DNA of 19,211 nt from Nitriliruptorales bacterium (GTDB lineage Bacteria; Actinomycetota; Nitriliruptoria; Euzebyales; Egibacteraceae), in assembly GCA_007133145.1 (NCBI GenBank), contig SLNF01000204.1, forward strand, positions 1 to 19,211, given 5' to 3'. Below, in pieces: positions 7,198 to 15,069 of the stretch. The number at the start of each line of letters is the position of its first letter. Within the stretch, counting starts at the first letter, position 1. Below the pieces are notes generated by a model that was not told where the DNA came from, searched no databases, and worked only from the letters and a program-made list of their open reading frames with translations. The position numbers were made by a program, and so were the translations under genes.

Positions 7198-8147
7198 CAG
7201 GCGATCTCCTCCCCGGTGAGGGCGACGAAGACGTCCTCGAGGTTGGCCACGCGCCGCACCCCGTGGGGCTCGAGCTCGGCGGCGAGCTCGGCGGGCAGCC
7301 CCTCCGCGGCGAGGATCGCGAGCGCCGGGCCGGTGCGCCTGGTCGCGAAGCCCGCGGCCGTGGCGAGGCCCTCGACCTCGCGCAGGCGGTCGGGGCGGCC
7401 GTAGACCTCGAGCGCCTCGCGACCCGCGTGCTCGGCGACGAGCGCTCCCGGCGCGCCGTGCGCGACGACCTTGCCCGCGGCCATGACCGCGACGGTGTCG
7501 GCGAGGCGCTCGGCCTCCTCGATGTAGTGCGTCGACATGAGGACGGTGACCCCGTCAGCGCGCAGCCCGTCGATGAGCGACCACAGCTCCTGGCGCACCT
7601 GCGGGTCGAGACCGACGGTGGGCTCGTCCATGAGCACGAGCTGGGGCCGGTGCACGAGGGCGCGGGCGATGAGCAGCCGCCGGCGCATCCCCCCGGAGAG
7701 CTCGTCGGCGGGGGTGTCGGCGCGATTGGTGAGGTTGGCGAGCGCAAGGGCGCGGTCGATCGCCGCGCGGCGCTCACGCGCCGGCACCCGGTAGAGGCGG
7801 GCGAACACCGCGAGGTTCTGCCGGGCGGAGAGCTCCACATCGAGGTTGTCCTGCTGCGGCACGACCCCGCAGCGCGCCCGCGCCTGCTTCGACTCCGCGG
7901 GCAGGCGGTAGCCGAGCACCTCGAGTTCGCCGCCGTCGGCGATCGCCTGCGCGGTGAGCAGCCGCATCGTCGTCGACTTGCCCGCGCCGTTGGGGCCGAG
8001 CAGGCCGAGGCAGCTGCCCTCGGGGACCTCGAGGTCGAGGCCGTCGACGGCGCGAATCGCCCCGAAGGCCTTGTGGACCCCGCGCAGCGCGATGGCCGGT
8101 CGGGGCGCGGCTGGCGTCGGCGCGGCGGCGGACGCGGGCGCGGTCAC
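7197..8147 (-). CDS. ABC transporter ATP-binding protein (DrrA/NodI-like)
   Basis: This ATPase of about 316 residues has Walker A GPNGAGKST, Q-loop VVPQQDNLD, signature ELSGGM, Walker B LVLMDEPTVGLD and the H-loop STHY, in the normal order. The C-terminal extension ending in VANLEDVFVALTGEEIA is characteristic of the DrrA/CcmA-type export ATPases that pair with ABC-2 permeases. I prefer GTG 8147 as start: GGAGG sits 5-6 bases ahead of it, whereas GTG 8153 would abut that same GGAG. The N-terminus is an Ala/Pro/Thr-rich tail of about 18 residues. The next gene is its permease (1-base overlap). The start lies 182 bases after the stop of the upstream copper-operon gene, so it probably has its own promoter. 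Confidence 0.93.
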   Translation of the reverse strand: MTAPASAAAPTPAAPRPAIALRGVHKAFGAIRAVDGLDLEVPEGSCLGLLGPNGAGKSTTMRLLTAQAIADGGELEVLGYRLPAESKQARARCGVVPQQDNLDVELSARQNLAVFARLYRVPARERRAAIDRALALANLTNRADTPADELSGGMRRRLLIARALVHRPQLVLMDEPTVGLDPQVRQELWSLIDGLRADGVTVLMSTHYIEEAERLADTVAVMAAGKVVAHGAPGALVAEHAGREALEVYGRPDRLREVEGLATAAGFATRRTGPALAILAAEGLPAELAAELEPHGVRRVANLEDVFVALTGEEIA

Positions 8148-8210
8148 ATGCACCTCCGGGGATTCGCACGTCGGGGCGAGCCGGCAACGCGGGTCGCAGG
8201 CCCCGCAGCG

Positions 8211-8224
8211 GACCTCAGGAGGTC
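8211..8224. promoter_or_regulatory. Inverted repeat upstream of the ABC exporter genes
   Basis: GACCTC-AG-GAGGTC is a perfect 6-bp-arm inverted repeat, 64-77 bases upstream of the probable GTG start at 8147. It is a possible operator for the exporter. The 8148-8329 gap holds no other convincing signal, and no regulator gene is adjacent. Confidence 0.3.
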
Positions 8225-8329
8225 TACCCGCCCCCGCCGAGGTTCAGGCCTGCCGGAGGCCTCGCCCCACGGCCGGGTCGACCTCCACGGGCAGGCGGGC
8301 ACGTCGGCGCGGGCCCCTTGCCCACCCGT

Positions 8330-8839
8330 TCAGGACAGCACCACGGCGGTCGCGGCCGCGAGCGCGACGAGCGCGACGACGGCGAAGGCGAACACCCCCG
8401 CGGGGCCGGGTGGGCGGCGGTCGGCGAGTCGGGCGCCGGCCCACAGCAGCACCGTGCCGGCGCCGATCGCCGCGAACTCCCACCCGAGGGTCACCACGCT
8501 CGCGCCGGGGTCGACCTGTGCGCGCCAGACGAGGAGCAGGACGAGCGCCCAGAATGCCGCAGCGACGGCATAGCCCACCGCGGTCGCTCGGGGGGTCCGC
8601 CGGCCGAGCAGCGTCGTGCCGGCCTCGACGAGCAGCGCCGAGGGCAGTCCCACGAGGAGCCCTCCGGCCATCGCCACGACCGTGGCGACCGGGCCCCACG
8701 TCGTGAACGTCCCCCGCGTGGCTGGCAGGAGGGCCGAGAGCACCTCGACGAGGGCGACGACGCCGACGGCGAAGGCCGGGCCGGCCGCCGCCACGGCGAA
8801 GGCGGGGCCGAGGGGCGGCCGTTCCTCGCGCGGGCTCAT
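8330..8839 (-). CDS. Five-helix membrane protein of unknown function, in the copA operon
   Basis: The 169-residue protein is almost entirely hydrophobic, with five predicted spans near residues 10-36, 46-72, 84-105, 113-133 and 145-168, joined by short loops with Arg. I do not recognise a family. There are no Cys and no His/Met clusters that would suggest direct metal handling. It lies 28 bases behind copA on the same strand. Between them is an 11-codon ORF whose start overlaps the copA stop (ATGA) and whose stop overlaps this ATG (again ATGA). The ribosome site upstream of ATG 8839 is weak, which fits translational coupling. The reading frame is supported by hydrophobicity and position. A role in copper efflux is only inference from the operon. 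Confidence 0.7.
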   Translation of the reverse strand: MSPREERPPLGPAFAVAAAGPAFAVGVVALVEVLSALLPATRGTFTTWGPVATVVAMAGGLLVGLPSALLVEAGTTLLGRRTPRATAVGYAVAAAFWALVLLLVWRAQVDPGASVVTLGWEFAAIGAGTVLLWAGARLADRRPPGPAGVFAFAVVALVALAAATAVVLS

Positions 8840-8867
8840 CGCCGTGGCGTCCCGTCGGCCGCAGGGC

Positions 8868-8871
<4 letters not shown>
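8836..8871 (-). CDS. Possible 11-codon relay mini-ORF between copA and the membrane protein gene
   Basis: The frame MSPAADGTPRR starts at ATG 8871, overlapping the copA TGA as ATGA. It stops at TGA 8836-8838, overlapping the next gene's ATG as ATGA. The product is probably without function. Its value, if real, would be to carry terminating ribosomes from copA to the downstream start. The pattern may also be chance, as ATGAGCCC occurs at both starts. Confidence 0.3.
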
Positions 8872-11096
<2,225 letters not shown>

Positions 11097-11183
11097 GGAA
11101 ACCCTCCGGGGCCGTGGACGGTCGCGGGACCACGGTACGTGCGGGCGACCGCCGGGTGGTGGTTGGTTGGCTCTCGCTTGGAC

Positions 11184-11189
11184 ACCATA
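11184..11189 (-). promoter_or_regulatory. Candidate -10 element of copA
   Basis: On the minus strand TATGGT overlaps the left arm of the CsoR-type operator and would start transcription near 11177, about 80 bases before the copA ATG. No good -35 is seen. It matches TATGGT used ahead of the trpB2-type gene. Confidence 0.4.
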
Positions 11190-11203
11190 CCAGGGTGGGG
11201 TAT
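11187..11203. promoter_or_regulatory. CsoR-type copper operator between copA and csoR
   Basis: ATACCAGGGTGGGGTAT is a 17-bp pseudo-palindrome with ATACC/GGTAT arms and a G/C-rich middle. This is the layout of known CsoR operators, for example the 17-bp site ahead of Bacillus subtilis copZA. It lies between the csoR and copA starts and overlaps candidate promoters of both genes, so one site could repress both until Cu(I) binds CsoR. Confidence 0.8.
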
Positions 11204-11249
11204 ACTTGCCGCGGTGTCAACGCCGACGAGGCAGGTGAGGGGAGCGACG

Positions 11250-11537
11250 ATGCGCGGCTACACGATGTCGAAGGAGGAGTACCTCACCCGGCTGCGCCGC
11301 ATCGAGGGGCAGGTCCGCGGCCTCCAGCGGATGATCGACGAGGACGTCTACTGCATCGACGTGCTCACCCAGGTGTCGGCGGTGACGAAGGCCCTGCGTG
11401 GTGTGGGCATGGGCCTGCTCGACGAGCACATCCGCCACTGCGTGCGCGGCGCGGCGGCCGAGGCCGACGACCCCGGCGAGGTCGACGCGCTCGTCACCGA
11501 GGCCACCGAGGCGATCGAGCGTCTCCTGCGCAGCTAG
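11250..11537 (+). CDS. csoR: Copper-sensing transcriptional repressor CsoR
   Basis: This 95-residue all-helical protein belongs to the CsoR/RcnR (DUF156) family. The Cu(I) ligands are Cys35 (in VYCIDVLTQ), His60 and Cys64 (in DEHIRHCV), the C-H-C pattern of true copper sensors. The N-terminal RLRRIEGQVRGLQRMI is the family hallmark and carries DNA-contacting arginines. Apo-CsoR binds its operator and Cu(I) releases it. ATG 11250 has GAGGGGAG about 5-6 bases upstream. GTG 11214 is in frame and falls on the predicted transcript start, so a leaderless form 12 residues longer is possible. MSKEEY at 11265 has no ribosome site. The gene diverges from copA and is followed by a 22-bp triplicate. Confidence 0.95.
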   Translation: MRGYTMSKEEYLTRLRRIEGQVRGLQRMIDEDVYCIDVLTQVSAVTKALRGVGMGLLDEHIRHCVRGAAAEADDPGEVDALVTEATEAIERLLRS

Positions 11538-11555
11538 GCCGGCGCGCCACGCCGC

Positions 11556-11621
11556 CGCCCGCCGCACGGCGGATCACCGCCCGCCGAATGACGGGTGACC
11601 GCCCGCCGAATGGCGGATCCG
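11556..11621. repeat. Three tandem 22-bp hairpin-forming repeats after csoR
   Basis: Three adjoining copies, each 22 bases, begin at 11556, 11578 and 11600 with CGCCCGCCG. Copies 1 and 3 fold as CCGCC...GGCGG with a 4-base loop; copy 2 keeps the shape with one mismatch. They begin 18 bases after the csoR stop. A stacked terminator or a repeat-borne regulatory site are both possible. No T-tract follows. Confidence 0.7.
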
Positions 11622-11686
11622 TGCGAAGAAGACGCATCAAGCCGCCACTCGCTGGCGGGGCAGGCCGACGCCGTCGCCGGGCGGGC

Positions 11687-11926
11687 TCAGCCGAAGGCGC
11701 CGACGCCCGCGAGCATGCGCAGCCCCGCGGCGACGAGCGCGACGCCGATGACGAGCTTGAGCACCGAGCCGCGCAGGGCGCCGCGCACCGCCTCGGGGCT
11801 CGCGTCGGTCGGCTGGTTGGGGAACGCCCCGGTGCGCCGGTAGCGGAGGAGCGCCGCGCCGGTCCCAAGGACGAGCGCCGCGCCGATCGCCCCGACGAAG
11901 ATGATCGCGATCTCGAGGTAGCCCAT
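11687..11926 (-). CDS. Small two-helix membrane protein of unknown function
   Basis: The 79-residue protein has two clear membrane segments, residues about 5-27 (EIAIIFVGAIGAALVLGTGAALL) and 56-76 (LKLVIGVALVAAGLRML). They are separated by a polar loop with RYRRTG and PTDASPEAVRG. I do not recognise a family. The start appears leaderless: TAGGGT on the minus strand ends 9 bases before the ATG, leaving a 5' leader of only two or three bases, and there is no Shine-Dalgarno sequence. The gene follows the SDR gene on the same strand but is separated from it by a large stem structure, so it is likely transcribed on its own. The gene call rests on hydrophobicity and the promoter. Confidence 0.7.
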   Translation of the reverse strand: MGYLEIAIIFVGAIGAALVLGTGAALLRYRRTGAFPNQPTDASPEAVRGALRGSVLKLVIGVALVAAGLRMLAGVGAFG

Positions 11927-11935
11927 GGGTCGGCA

Positions 11936-11941
11936 ACCCTA
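11936..11941 (-). promoter_or_regulatory. -10 element for a leaderless transcript of the 79-residue protein gene
   Basis: TAGGGT, in the context GCGGTAGGGT, is 9 bases from the ATG, the spacing usual for leaderless actinobacterial genes. The expected -35 position lies within the adjoining stem structure and reads CGGCCG, so recognition would rest on the extended -10. Confidence 0.5.
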
Positions 11942-11988
11942 CCGCGGTGGCCGGGCCTCGGCCGGCCCACCGGTGGGCGCCACCGCGG
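11942..11988 (-). terminator. Large three-stem structure after the SDR gene
   Basis: CCGCGGTGG (11942-11950) pairs perfectly with CCACCGCGG (11980-11988). Inside are two smaller stems: GGCC/GGCC (11949-11952 with 11960-11963) and the palindrome GCCCACCGGTGGGC (11965-11978). It starts 3 bases after the SDR stop. There is no T-tract, as is common for actinobacterial hairpin terminators. Confidence 0.55.
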
Positions 11989-11991
11989 GGA

Positions 11992-12747
11992 TCAGGTCTC
12001 CTGACCGAGGCCCGAGAACGCGACCTCGCGGAGGTGGACGTGGGGCGGCAAGGCCATCGCGTGGACGACCTGCTCGGCGACCTCCTCGGGGCTGAGCCCG
12101 ACGGCCTCGGCGCGCTCACGCAGCCGGTCGGCAGCCTCGCCGTGCATCCCCTCGAAGAGATCGGTGCGCACGAACCCCGGGGCGAGCACGGTCACACGCA
12201 CGCCGTCGGCGAGCACCTCGCGGCGCAGGCCCTCGCTGACGGCGTGCACCGCGAACTTCGAGGCGGCGTAGACCGAGGCGGCCGCGCTCGGCACGCGCCG
12301 GCCCGACAGGGAGCTGATGTTGACGATGTCGCCGCGTCCGGCCGCCCGTAGGTGGGGCAACGCGGTCTGCGAGACCACGAGCAGGGCGATGACGTTGAGG
12401 TCGAACATCGCCCGCCATTCCTCGACGTCGGCTTCGCCGATCGGCCCTGTGCGCATGAGGCCGGCGTTGTTCACGACCCCGTCGAGACCGCCGAGCTGGT
12501 GCACCGCCTCCTCGACGGCGTTGCTCGCGGCCTGCTCGTCACGCAGGTCAGCCGGCACGGCCACCGCCTGGAGGTCCCGGGCAAGCGCCTCGAGGCGCTC
12601 CCGGCGCCGGGCGAGGATCGCGACGTCGGCGCCGGCAGCGCTGATCGCACGAGCGGTGGCCTCGCCGATGCCGGAGGAGGCCCCGGTGACGAGGACACGG
12701 CGGCCGTCGAGGGGGTAGCGGGACGGTCGGGCGCGGGCTGCGGTCAT
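11992..12747 (-). CDS. Short-chain dehydrogenase/reductase (SDR family)
   Basis: This 251-residue Rossmann-fold oxidoreductase is a classical SDR. Residues 21-28 are TGASSGIG (cofactor loop), NNAG (93-96) stabilises the central sheet, and the catalytic set is Ser146 (NISSLSG), Tyr160 and Lys164 (SVYAASKFA), with Asn118 in FDLNV. RRRER after the second strand suggests preference for NADPH. After the active site, APGFVRTDL is the usual PG motif. The chosen ATG 12747 has GGAGG at a 7-base spacing; the reading could extend to 12804, but that leader is Pro/Ser/Arg-rich and unlike the family. It diverges from the SRPBCC gene over 190 bases without a clear promoter. The substrate is unknown; the YdfG/clavaldehyde-reductase-like group is closest in style. 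Confidence 0.92.
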   Translation of the reverse strand: MTAARARPSRYPLDGRRVLVTGASSGIGEATARAISAAGADVAILARRRERLEALARDLQAVAVPADLRDEQAASNAVEEAVHQLGGLDGVVNNAGLMRTGPIGEADVEEWRAMFDLNVIALLVVSQTALPHLRAAGRGDIVNISSLSGRRVPSAAASVYAASKFAVHAVSEGLRREVLADGVRVTVLAPGFVRTDLFEGMHGEAADRLRERAEAVGLSPEEVAEQVVHAMALPPHVHLREVAFSGLGQET

Positions 12748-12937
12748 CGTGGGTCCTCCGGAGAACGGGCGCGGGGAAGGGGAACGGAGCCTGCCCACCG
12801 GCACGACGCCGGGTCATCGAGGCGGGCCTGCGATGGGCGGGCGCCACCCGGGGAAGGCTGTGCGCGCCTCCACACCGAGGCGCCCCGCGAGAGCGTACGC
12901 AGCGGAGCCCGCCGACGACAACTCAGAGGAGAACCTT

Positions 12938-13381
12938 ATGTCAACCAGAAAGGTCAGCCGGAGCGTGACCGTCGCCGCCGAGCCCGAGGAGATCTTCGAG
13001 CTTCTCGCGCATCCGAGTGGCCACGCGGCGCTCGACGGCTCTGGCACCGTCAAGGGCGGCCTTGCCCCAGAGGAAGAGCGGCTCTCGCTCGGGGCGCGCT
13101 TCGGCATGCGGATGCGGATGGGCCTGCCGTACCGCATCACCAACGAGGTCGTCGAGTTCGAGGAGGGGCGGCGCATCGGCTGGCGCCATTTCGGGGGGCA
13201 CATCTGGCGCTGGGAGCTCGAACCTGTCGAGGGTGGCACGAGGGTCACCGAGACCTTCGACTGGGGGGCGGCCAAGGCGCCGCCCGCACTCGAGCTCGCG
13301 CGGATCCCCGAGCGCAACACCGCGTCGATCGAGCAGACGCTCTCGAACGTCGCGGCGCGCTTCGGCACCGTAGATCACTAA
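12938..13381 (+). CDS. SRPBCC-fold protein (polyketide cyclase/START-like)
   Basis: The 147-residue protein has the start typical of SRPBCC domains (KVSRSVTVAAEPEEIFELLAHPSGHAALDGSG). A middle strand reads YRITNEVVEFEEGRRIGWRHFGGHIWRWELEPVEGGTRVTETFDW, and a C-terminal helix has the pattern of this Bet v1/START-like fold. These proteins bind hydrophobic ligands in a deep cavity and include aromatases, cyclases and lipid carriers. The ligand cannot be told from sequence. GAGGAG six bases before ATG 12938 fixes the start. It is divergent from the SDR gene and followed on the same strand, after 66 bases, by a SnoaL-like gene; a shared small-molecule task is plausible but unproven. Confidence 0.85.
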   Translation: MSTRKVSRSVTVAAEPEEIFELLAHPSGHAALDGSGTVKGGLAPEEERLSLGARFGMRMRMGLPYRITNEVVEFEEGRRIGWRHFGGHIWRWELEPVEGGTRVTETFDWGAAKAPPALELARIPERNTASIEQTLSNVAARFGTVDH

Positions 13382-13447
13382 TCAACGCATAGTTTGCGGC
13401 CGGTGGGGGAGGCTCCACCCCACACCGACGAGACGGAGAGCCACCTC

Positions 13448-13951
13448 ATGACCTCGTTCAACGGGCCCACCGCCACGCAGACGACCACAGGCCCCGGCAG
13501 GCTCCTCAGCCTCGAGGATCTCGCGGCGCTCGACGCGCCCTTCGCCGCGGAGACCGCGGAGCTCTTCGCGTCGGTGCGCGACCACGACCTCACGACGCTC
13601 TCAGCCCGCTGCGACGACGACCTCGGGATCGTCGACATCGATCCCAACGGGGGCAGCGAGATCATCCGCTCGCGCGAGGAGTGGGAGACGTGGTTCGTCC
13701 AGCTCTTCGCCCAGCTCTCCGCAATGGAGGCCGAGACCGACACGCTCGTCGCGTCCTACGACGCCGTCAACTGGGGCGAGACCGGGATGAGCGTCGTGGA
13801 GTTCGTCCAGCTGCTCAGCGTCGGTGGCTTGACCGGGCGCTTCAACTGCATCGTCACGATCGTGTGGAAGCAGGTCGAGGGCCGCTGGATCGAGGCGCGC
13901 TGGCACGCCTCGCTCGTCTCGACCGAGCTGCCGGAGGGCTTCGGGACCTAG
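13448..13951 (+). CDS. SnoaL/NTF2-like domain protein
   Basis: This 167-residue protein fits the NTF2-like cone fold. Helix-rich residues from about 22 (LEDLAALDAPFAAETAELFASVRDHD) lead into DDDLGIVDIDPNGG. Then come REEWETWFVQLFAQLSAM and strands ending in TGRFNCIVTIVWKQVEGRWIEARWHASL, the usual last strands of SnoaL/DUF4440 proteins. Such domains serve as small isomerases, cyclases or ligand-binding modules, and many are uncharacterised. The first 20 residues are Thr/Pro/Gly-rich and probably disordered. ATG 13448 has GGAGAG about 9 bases upstream. It follows the SRPBCC gene and is the last gene before a 547-base gene-free region. Confidence 0.8.
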   Translation: MTSFNGPTATQTTTGPGRLLSLEDLAALDAPFAAETAELFASVRDHDLTTLSARCDDDLGIVDIDPNGGSEIIRSREEWETWFVQLFAQLSAMEAETDTLVASYDAVNWGETGMSVVEFVQLLSVGGLTGRFNCIVTIVWKQVEGRWIEARWHASLVSTELPEGFGT

Positions 13952-13954
13952 CGA

Positions 13955-13991
13955 CGCCTCGCCGAGCGGTCACCGGCCGGCCGCCGAGGCG
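13955..13991 (+). terminator. Possible hairpin terminator after the SnoaL-like gene
   Basis: CGCCTCG (13955-13961) pairs with CGAGGCG (13985-13991) around a 23-base GC-rich loop that can itself fold (GGCCGGCC). It begins 3 bases after the stop codon. No T-tract follows. Confidence 0.35.
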
Positions 13992-14044
13992 CCGTCACCA
14001 GGCGGGGAGCGCACCGCAAGGGGGAGCCTGGCGGGGGCCCGCCT

Positions 14045-14069
14045 TCTTACTTTACATAAGATATCTTAT
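14045..14069. promoter_or_regulatory. AT-rich palindromic operator candidate
   Basis: ATAAGATATCTTAT (14056-14069) is a perfect 14-bp palindrome in an AT-rich patch within very GC-rich sequence. An extra TCTTA at 14045-14049 pairs in inverted orientation with TAAGA at 14057-14061, so three half-sites are present. It looks like a binding site for a dimeric repressor, but no regulator gene and no obvious target start lie next to it. Confidence 0.45.
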
Positions 14070-14090
14070 CGGGGTTCTTGAGCGGAGCGC

Positions 14091-14109
14091 GCTTCGCCAC
14101 AAGCGAAGC
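14091..14109. repeat. Perfect 7-bp hairpin
   Basis: GCTTCGC (14091-14097) pairs with GCGAAGC (14103-14109) around the loop CACAA. It follows the AT-rich palindrome by 21 bases. No T-tract follows, so a terminator is doubtful. It could be part of a structured leader or small RNA. Confidence 0.4.
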
Positions 14110-14441
14110 TTCACATCCTGCTGCGGTCCGCGAAGTCTGCGAACGACCCGTGCCGTGCGTGGCCTCGTGGCACCGGCAACGGCCGGGGTGGCTTCGACCT
14201 CGGCGCGTCCTCCGCTCGGCGGTCGGCTGCCGTCGCCGCCGCATTGGCCAGGCCCGCCCGCCGGGTGCGCTGTCTCCTACCCGCCGCCCGACTCGAGGGC
14301 ATCCGCGCGCCGTCAAGGCCGCTCTGCTGACGCGGACCGCGGCGGTCCTGCCACGGCCCACCGGCGCCGCGTCGACGGCGGGAACGGCGACGCCAACGAG
14401 CGCCACCCGTGCGCGTGCGGTTCGGTATCCTTGCGCCAGAC

Positions 14442-14458
14442 TGATGATAGGTTCATCA
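14442..14458. promoter_or_regulatory. Inverted repeat in the lipoprotein gene leader or promoter
   Basis: TGATGA-TAGGT-TCATCA, 6-bp arms and a 5-base centre, lies 41 bases before the ATG at 14499. TAGGTT within it could serve as a -10, in which case a protein bound here would cover the promoter. Otherwise it may fold in the transcript leader. Confidence 0.4.
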
Positions 14459-14498
14459 CACAACGTTGGGTCGGCCACCGAGCAAAGGGGGTTCCTTC

Positions 14499-15005
14499 AT
14501 GCGCAAGATCCTCACGTTGCTCGCCGCGCTCGTCGCGGCGCTCATGCTCGCCGGATGCGGGGACGACGCCTACGGCGACGACCCAGTTGACGAAGACACC
14601 GCCGAAGACGCCGCCGACACCGACAACGGCGACGACGATGACGGTGACGACGGCAACGGCGACGGCGGCGACGTGGCCGCTGAACTCCCCGACGAGTGGC
14701 CGGACGAACTCCCCGTCAACGACCGCGCTACCAACTTCATCCTCCGCACCCTTGAAGACCGCAACGGCTCCCTGTACCTCCAAGCGCAGTACACCACCGA
14801 CGAGGAGGTCGAAGAAGCCATCGCGTTCCTCGAGGGCCTCGAAGACGACGGCTGGACCGTCATTGAGTCGAGTGGGGTCGAGGAGGACGGCCTGGAGGAG
14901 TTTGCACTGGTCGAGCTCGAAGGGTTCGGCTACGACGTGAGGGTCGACGTCAGCCGGCCCGCGGGCACCTCGCGCTACACGCACACGATCCAGACGTCGG
15001 AATAG
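14499..15005 (+). CDS. Asp-rich lipoprotein of unknown function
   Basis: The 168-residue protein has a lipoprotein signal: MRK, a hydrophobic core, then the lipobox LAGC with Cys20 as the lipidation site, so it should be anchored on the outer face of the membrane. Residues about 21-58 are an acidic, disordered linker of Asp, Glu, Gly and Asn. The C-terminal domain starts at ELPDEWPDELPVNDRA and contains YLQAQYTTDEEVEEAIAFLEGLEDDGWTVIES. This pattern, a strand followed by a helix ending in a GW-V turn, recurs in actinobacterial lipoproteins of no known role. AAGGGGG precedes the ATG by 8 bases. GAA codons outnumber what neighbours use (they use GAG almost only), hinting at different ancestry. 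Confidence 0.85.
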   Translation: MRKILTLLAALVAALMLAGCGDDAYGDDPVDEDTAEDAADTDNGDDDDGDDGNGDGGDVAAELPDEWPDELPVNDRATNFILRTLEDRNGSLYLQAQYTTDEEVEEAIAFLEGLEDDGWTVIESSGVEEDGLEEFALVELEGFGYDVRVDVSRPAGTSRYTHTIQTSE

Positions 15006-15007
15006 GC

Positions 15008-15060
15008 CCACCGCTCGGCGGGCGCCCGCCGTCTCATGGCGCGGCGCCCGCCCTCGGTGG
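15008..15060. terminator. Long bidirectional hairpin terminator
   Basis: Three stacked stems close the gap between convergent genes. CCACCG (15008-15013) pairs with CGGTGG (15055-15060). GGCGGGCGCC (15017-15026) pairs with GGCGCCCGCC (15043-15052). CGCC/GGCG (15027-15030 with 15038-15041) encloses the 7-base loop GTCTCAT. It can terminate the lipoprotein gene from the left and the GIDE-like gene from the right. No T-tract is present. Confidence 0.8.
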
Positions 15061-15069
15061 CCGTGCGGC

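Larger units (their letters stand above)
11178..11206 (+). promoter_or_regulatory. Promoter of csoR
   Basis: TTGGAC (11178-11183), a 17-base spacer and TATACT (11201-11206) form the best consensus-like promoter in the window. Initiation would fall near 11213, just at the in-frame GTG 11214. The spacer and the first bases of the -10 are covered by the CsoR-type operator, so a bound repressor would block RNA polymerase. Confidence 0.75.
13952..14498. other. Gene-free stretch of 547 bases
   Basis: No reading frame here looks like a protein: frames on both strands are Arg/Ala/Pro-rich, with no family resemblance and no ribosome sites. It holds, in order, a stem at 13955-13991 after the SnoaL-like gene, an AT-rich palindrome (14056-14069) with a third half-site, a 7-bp hairpin (14091-14109), and an inverted repeat (14442-14458) ahead of the lipoprotein gene. 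About 330 bases in the middle (14110-14440) show nothing I can name. I could not match it to tRNA, RNase P, SRP or tmRNA signatures. Confidence 0.6.

Noticed and set aside
12748..12937. Divergent promoter between SDR and SRPBCC genes
   Set aside because: No convincing -35/-10 pair on either strand. GCGTACGC near 12893-12900 is the only AT-containing hint and is too weak to call.
14419..14437. tRNA-like T-arm (CGGTTCGGTATCC) followed by GCGCCA
   Set aside because: The would-be T stem does not pair and no acceptor, D or anticodon stems can be found upstream.
14047..14478. 143-codon minus frame in the gene-free region
   Set aside because: Arg/Ala/Gly-rich with scattered Cys, GTG start without ribosome site, and no likeness to any family.
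14078..14590. 170-codon plus frame before the lipoprotein gene
   Set aside because: Arg-rich composition and an overlap into the lipoprotein gene in another frame. It has no ribosome site.
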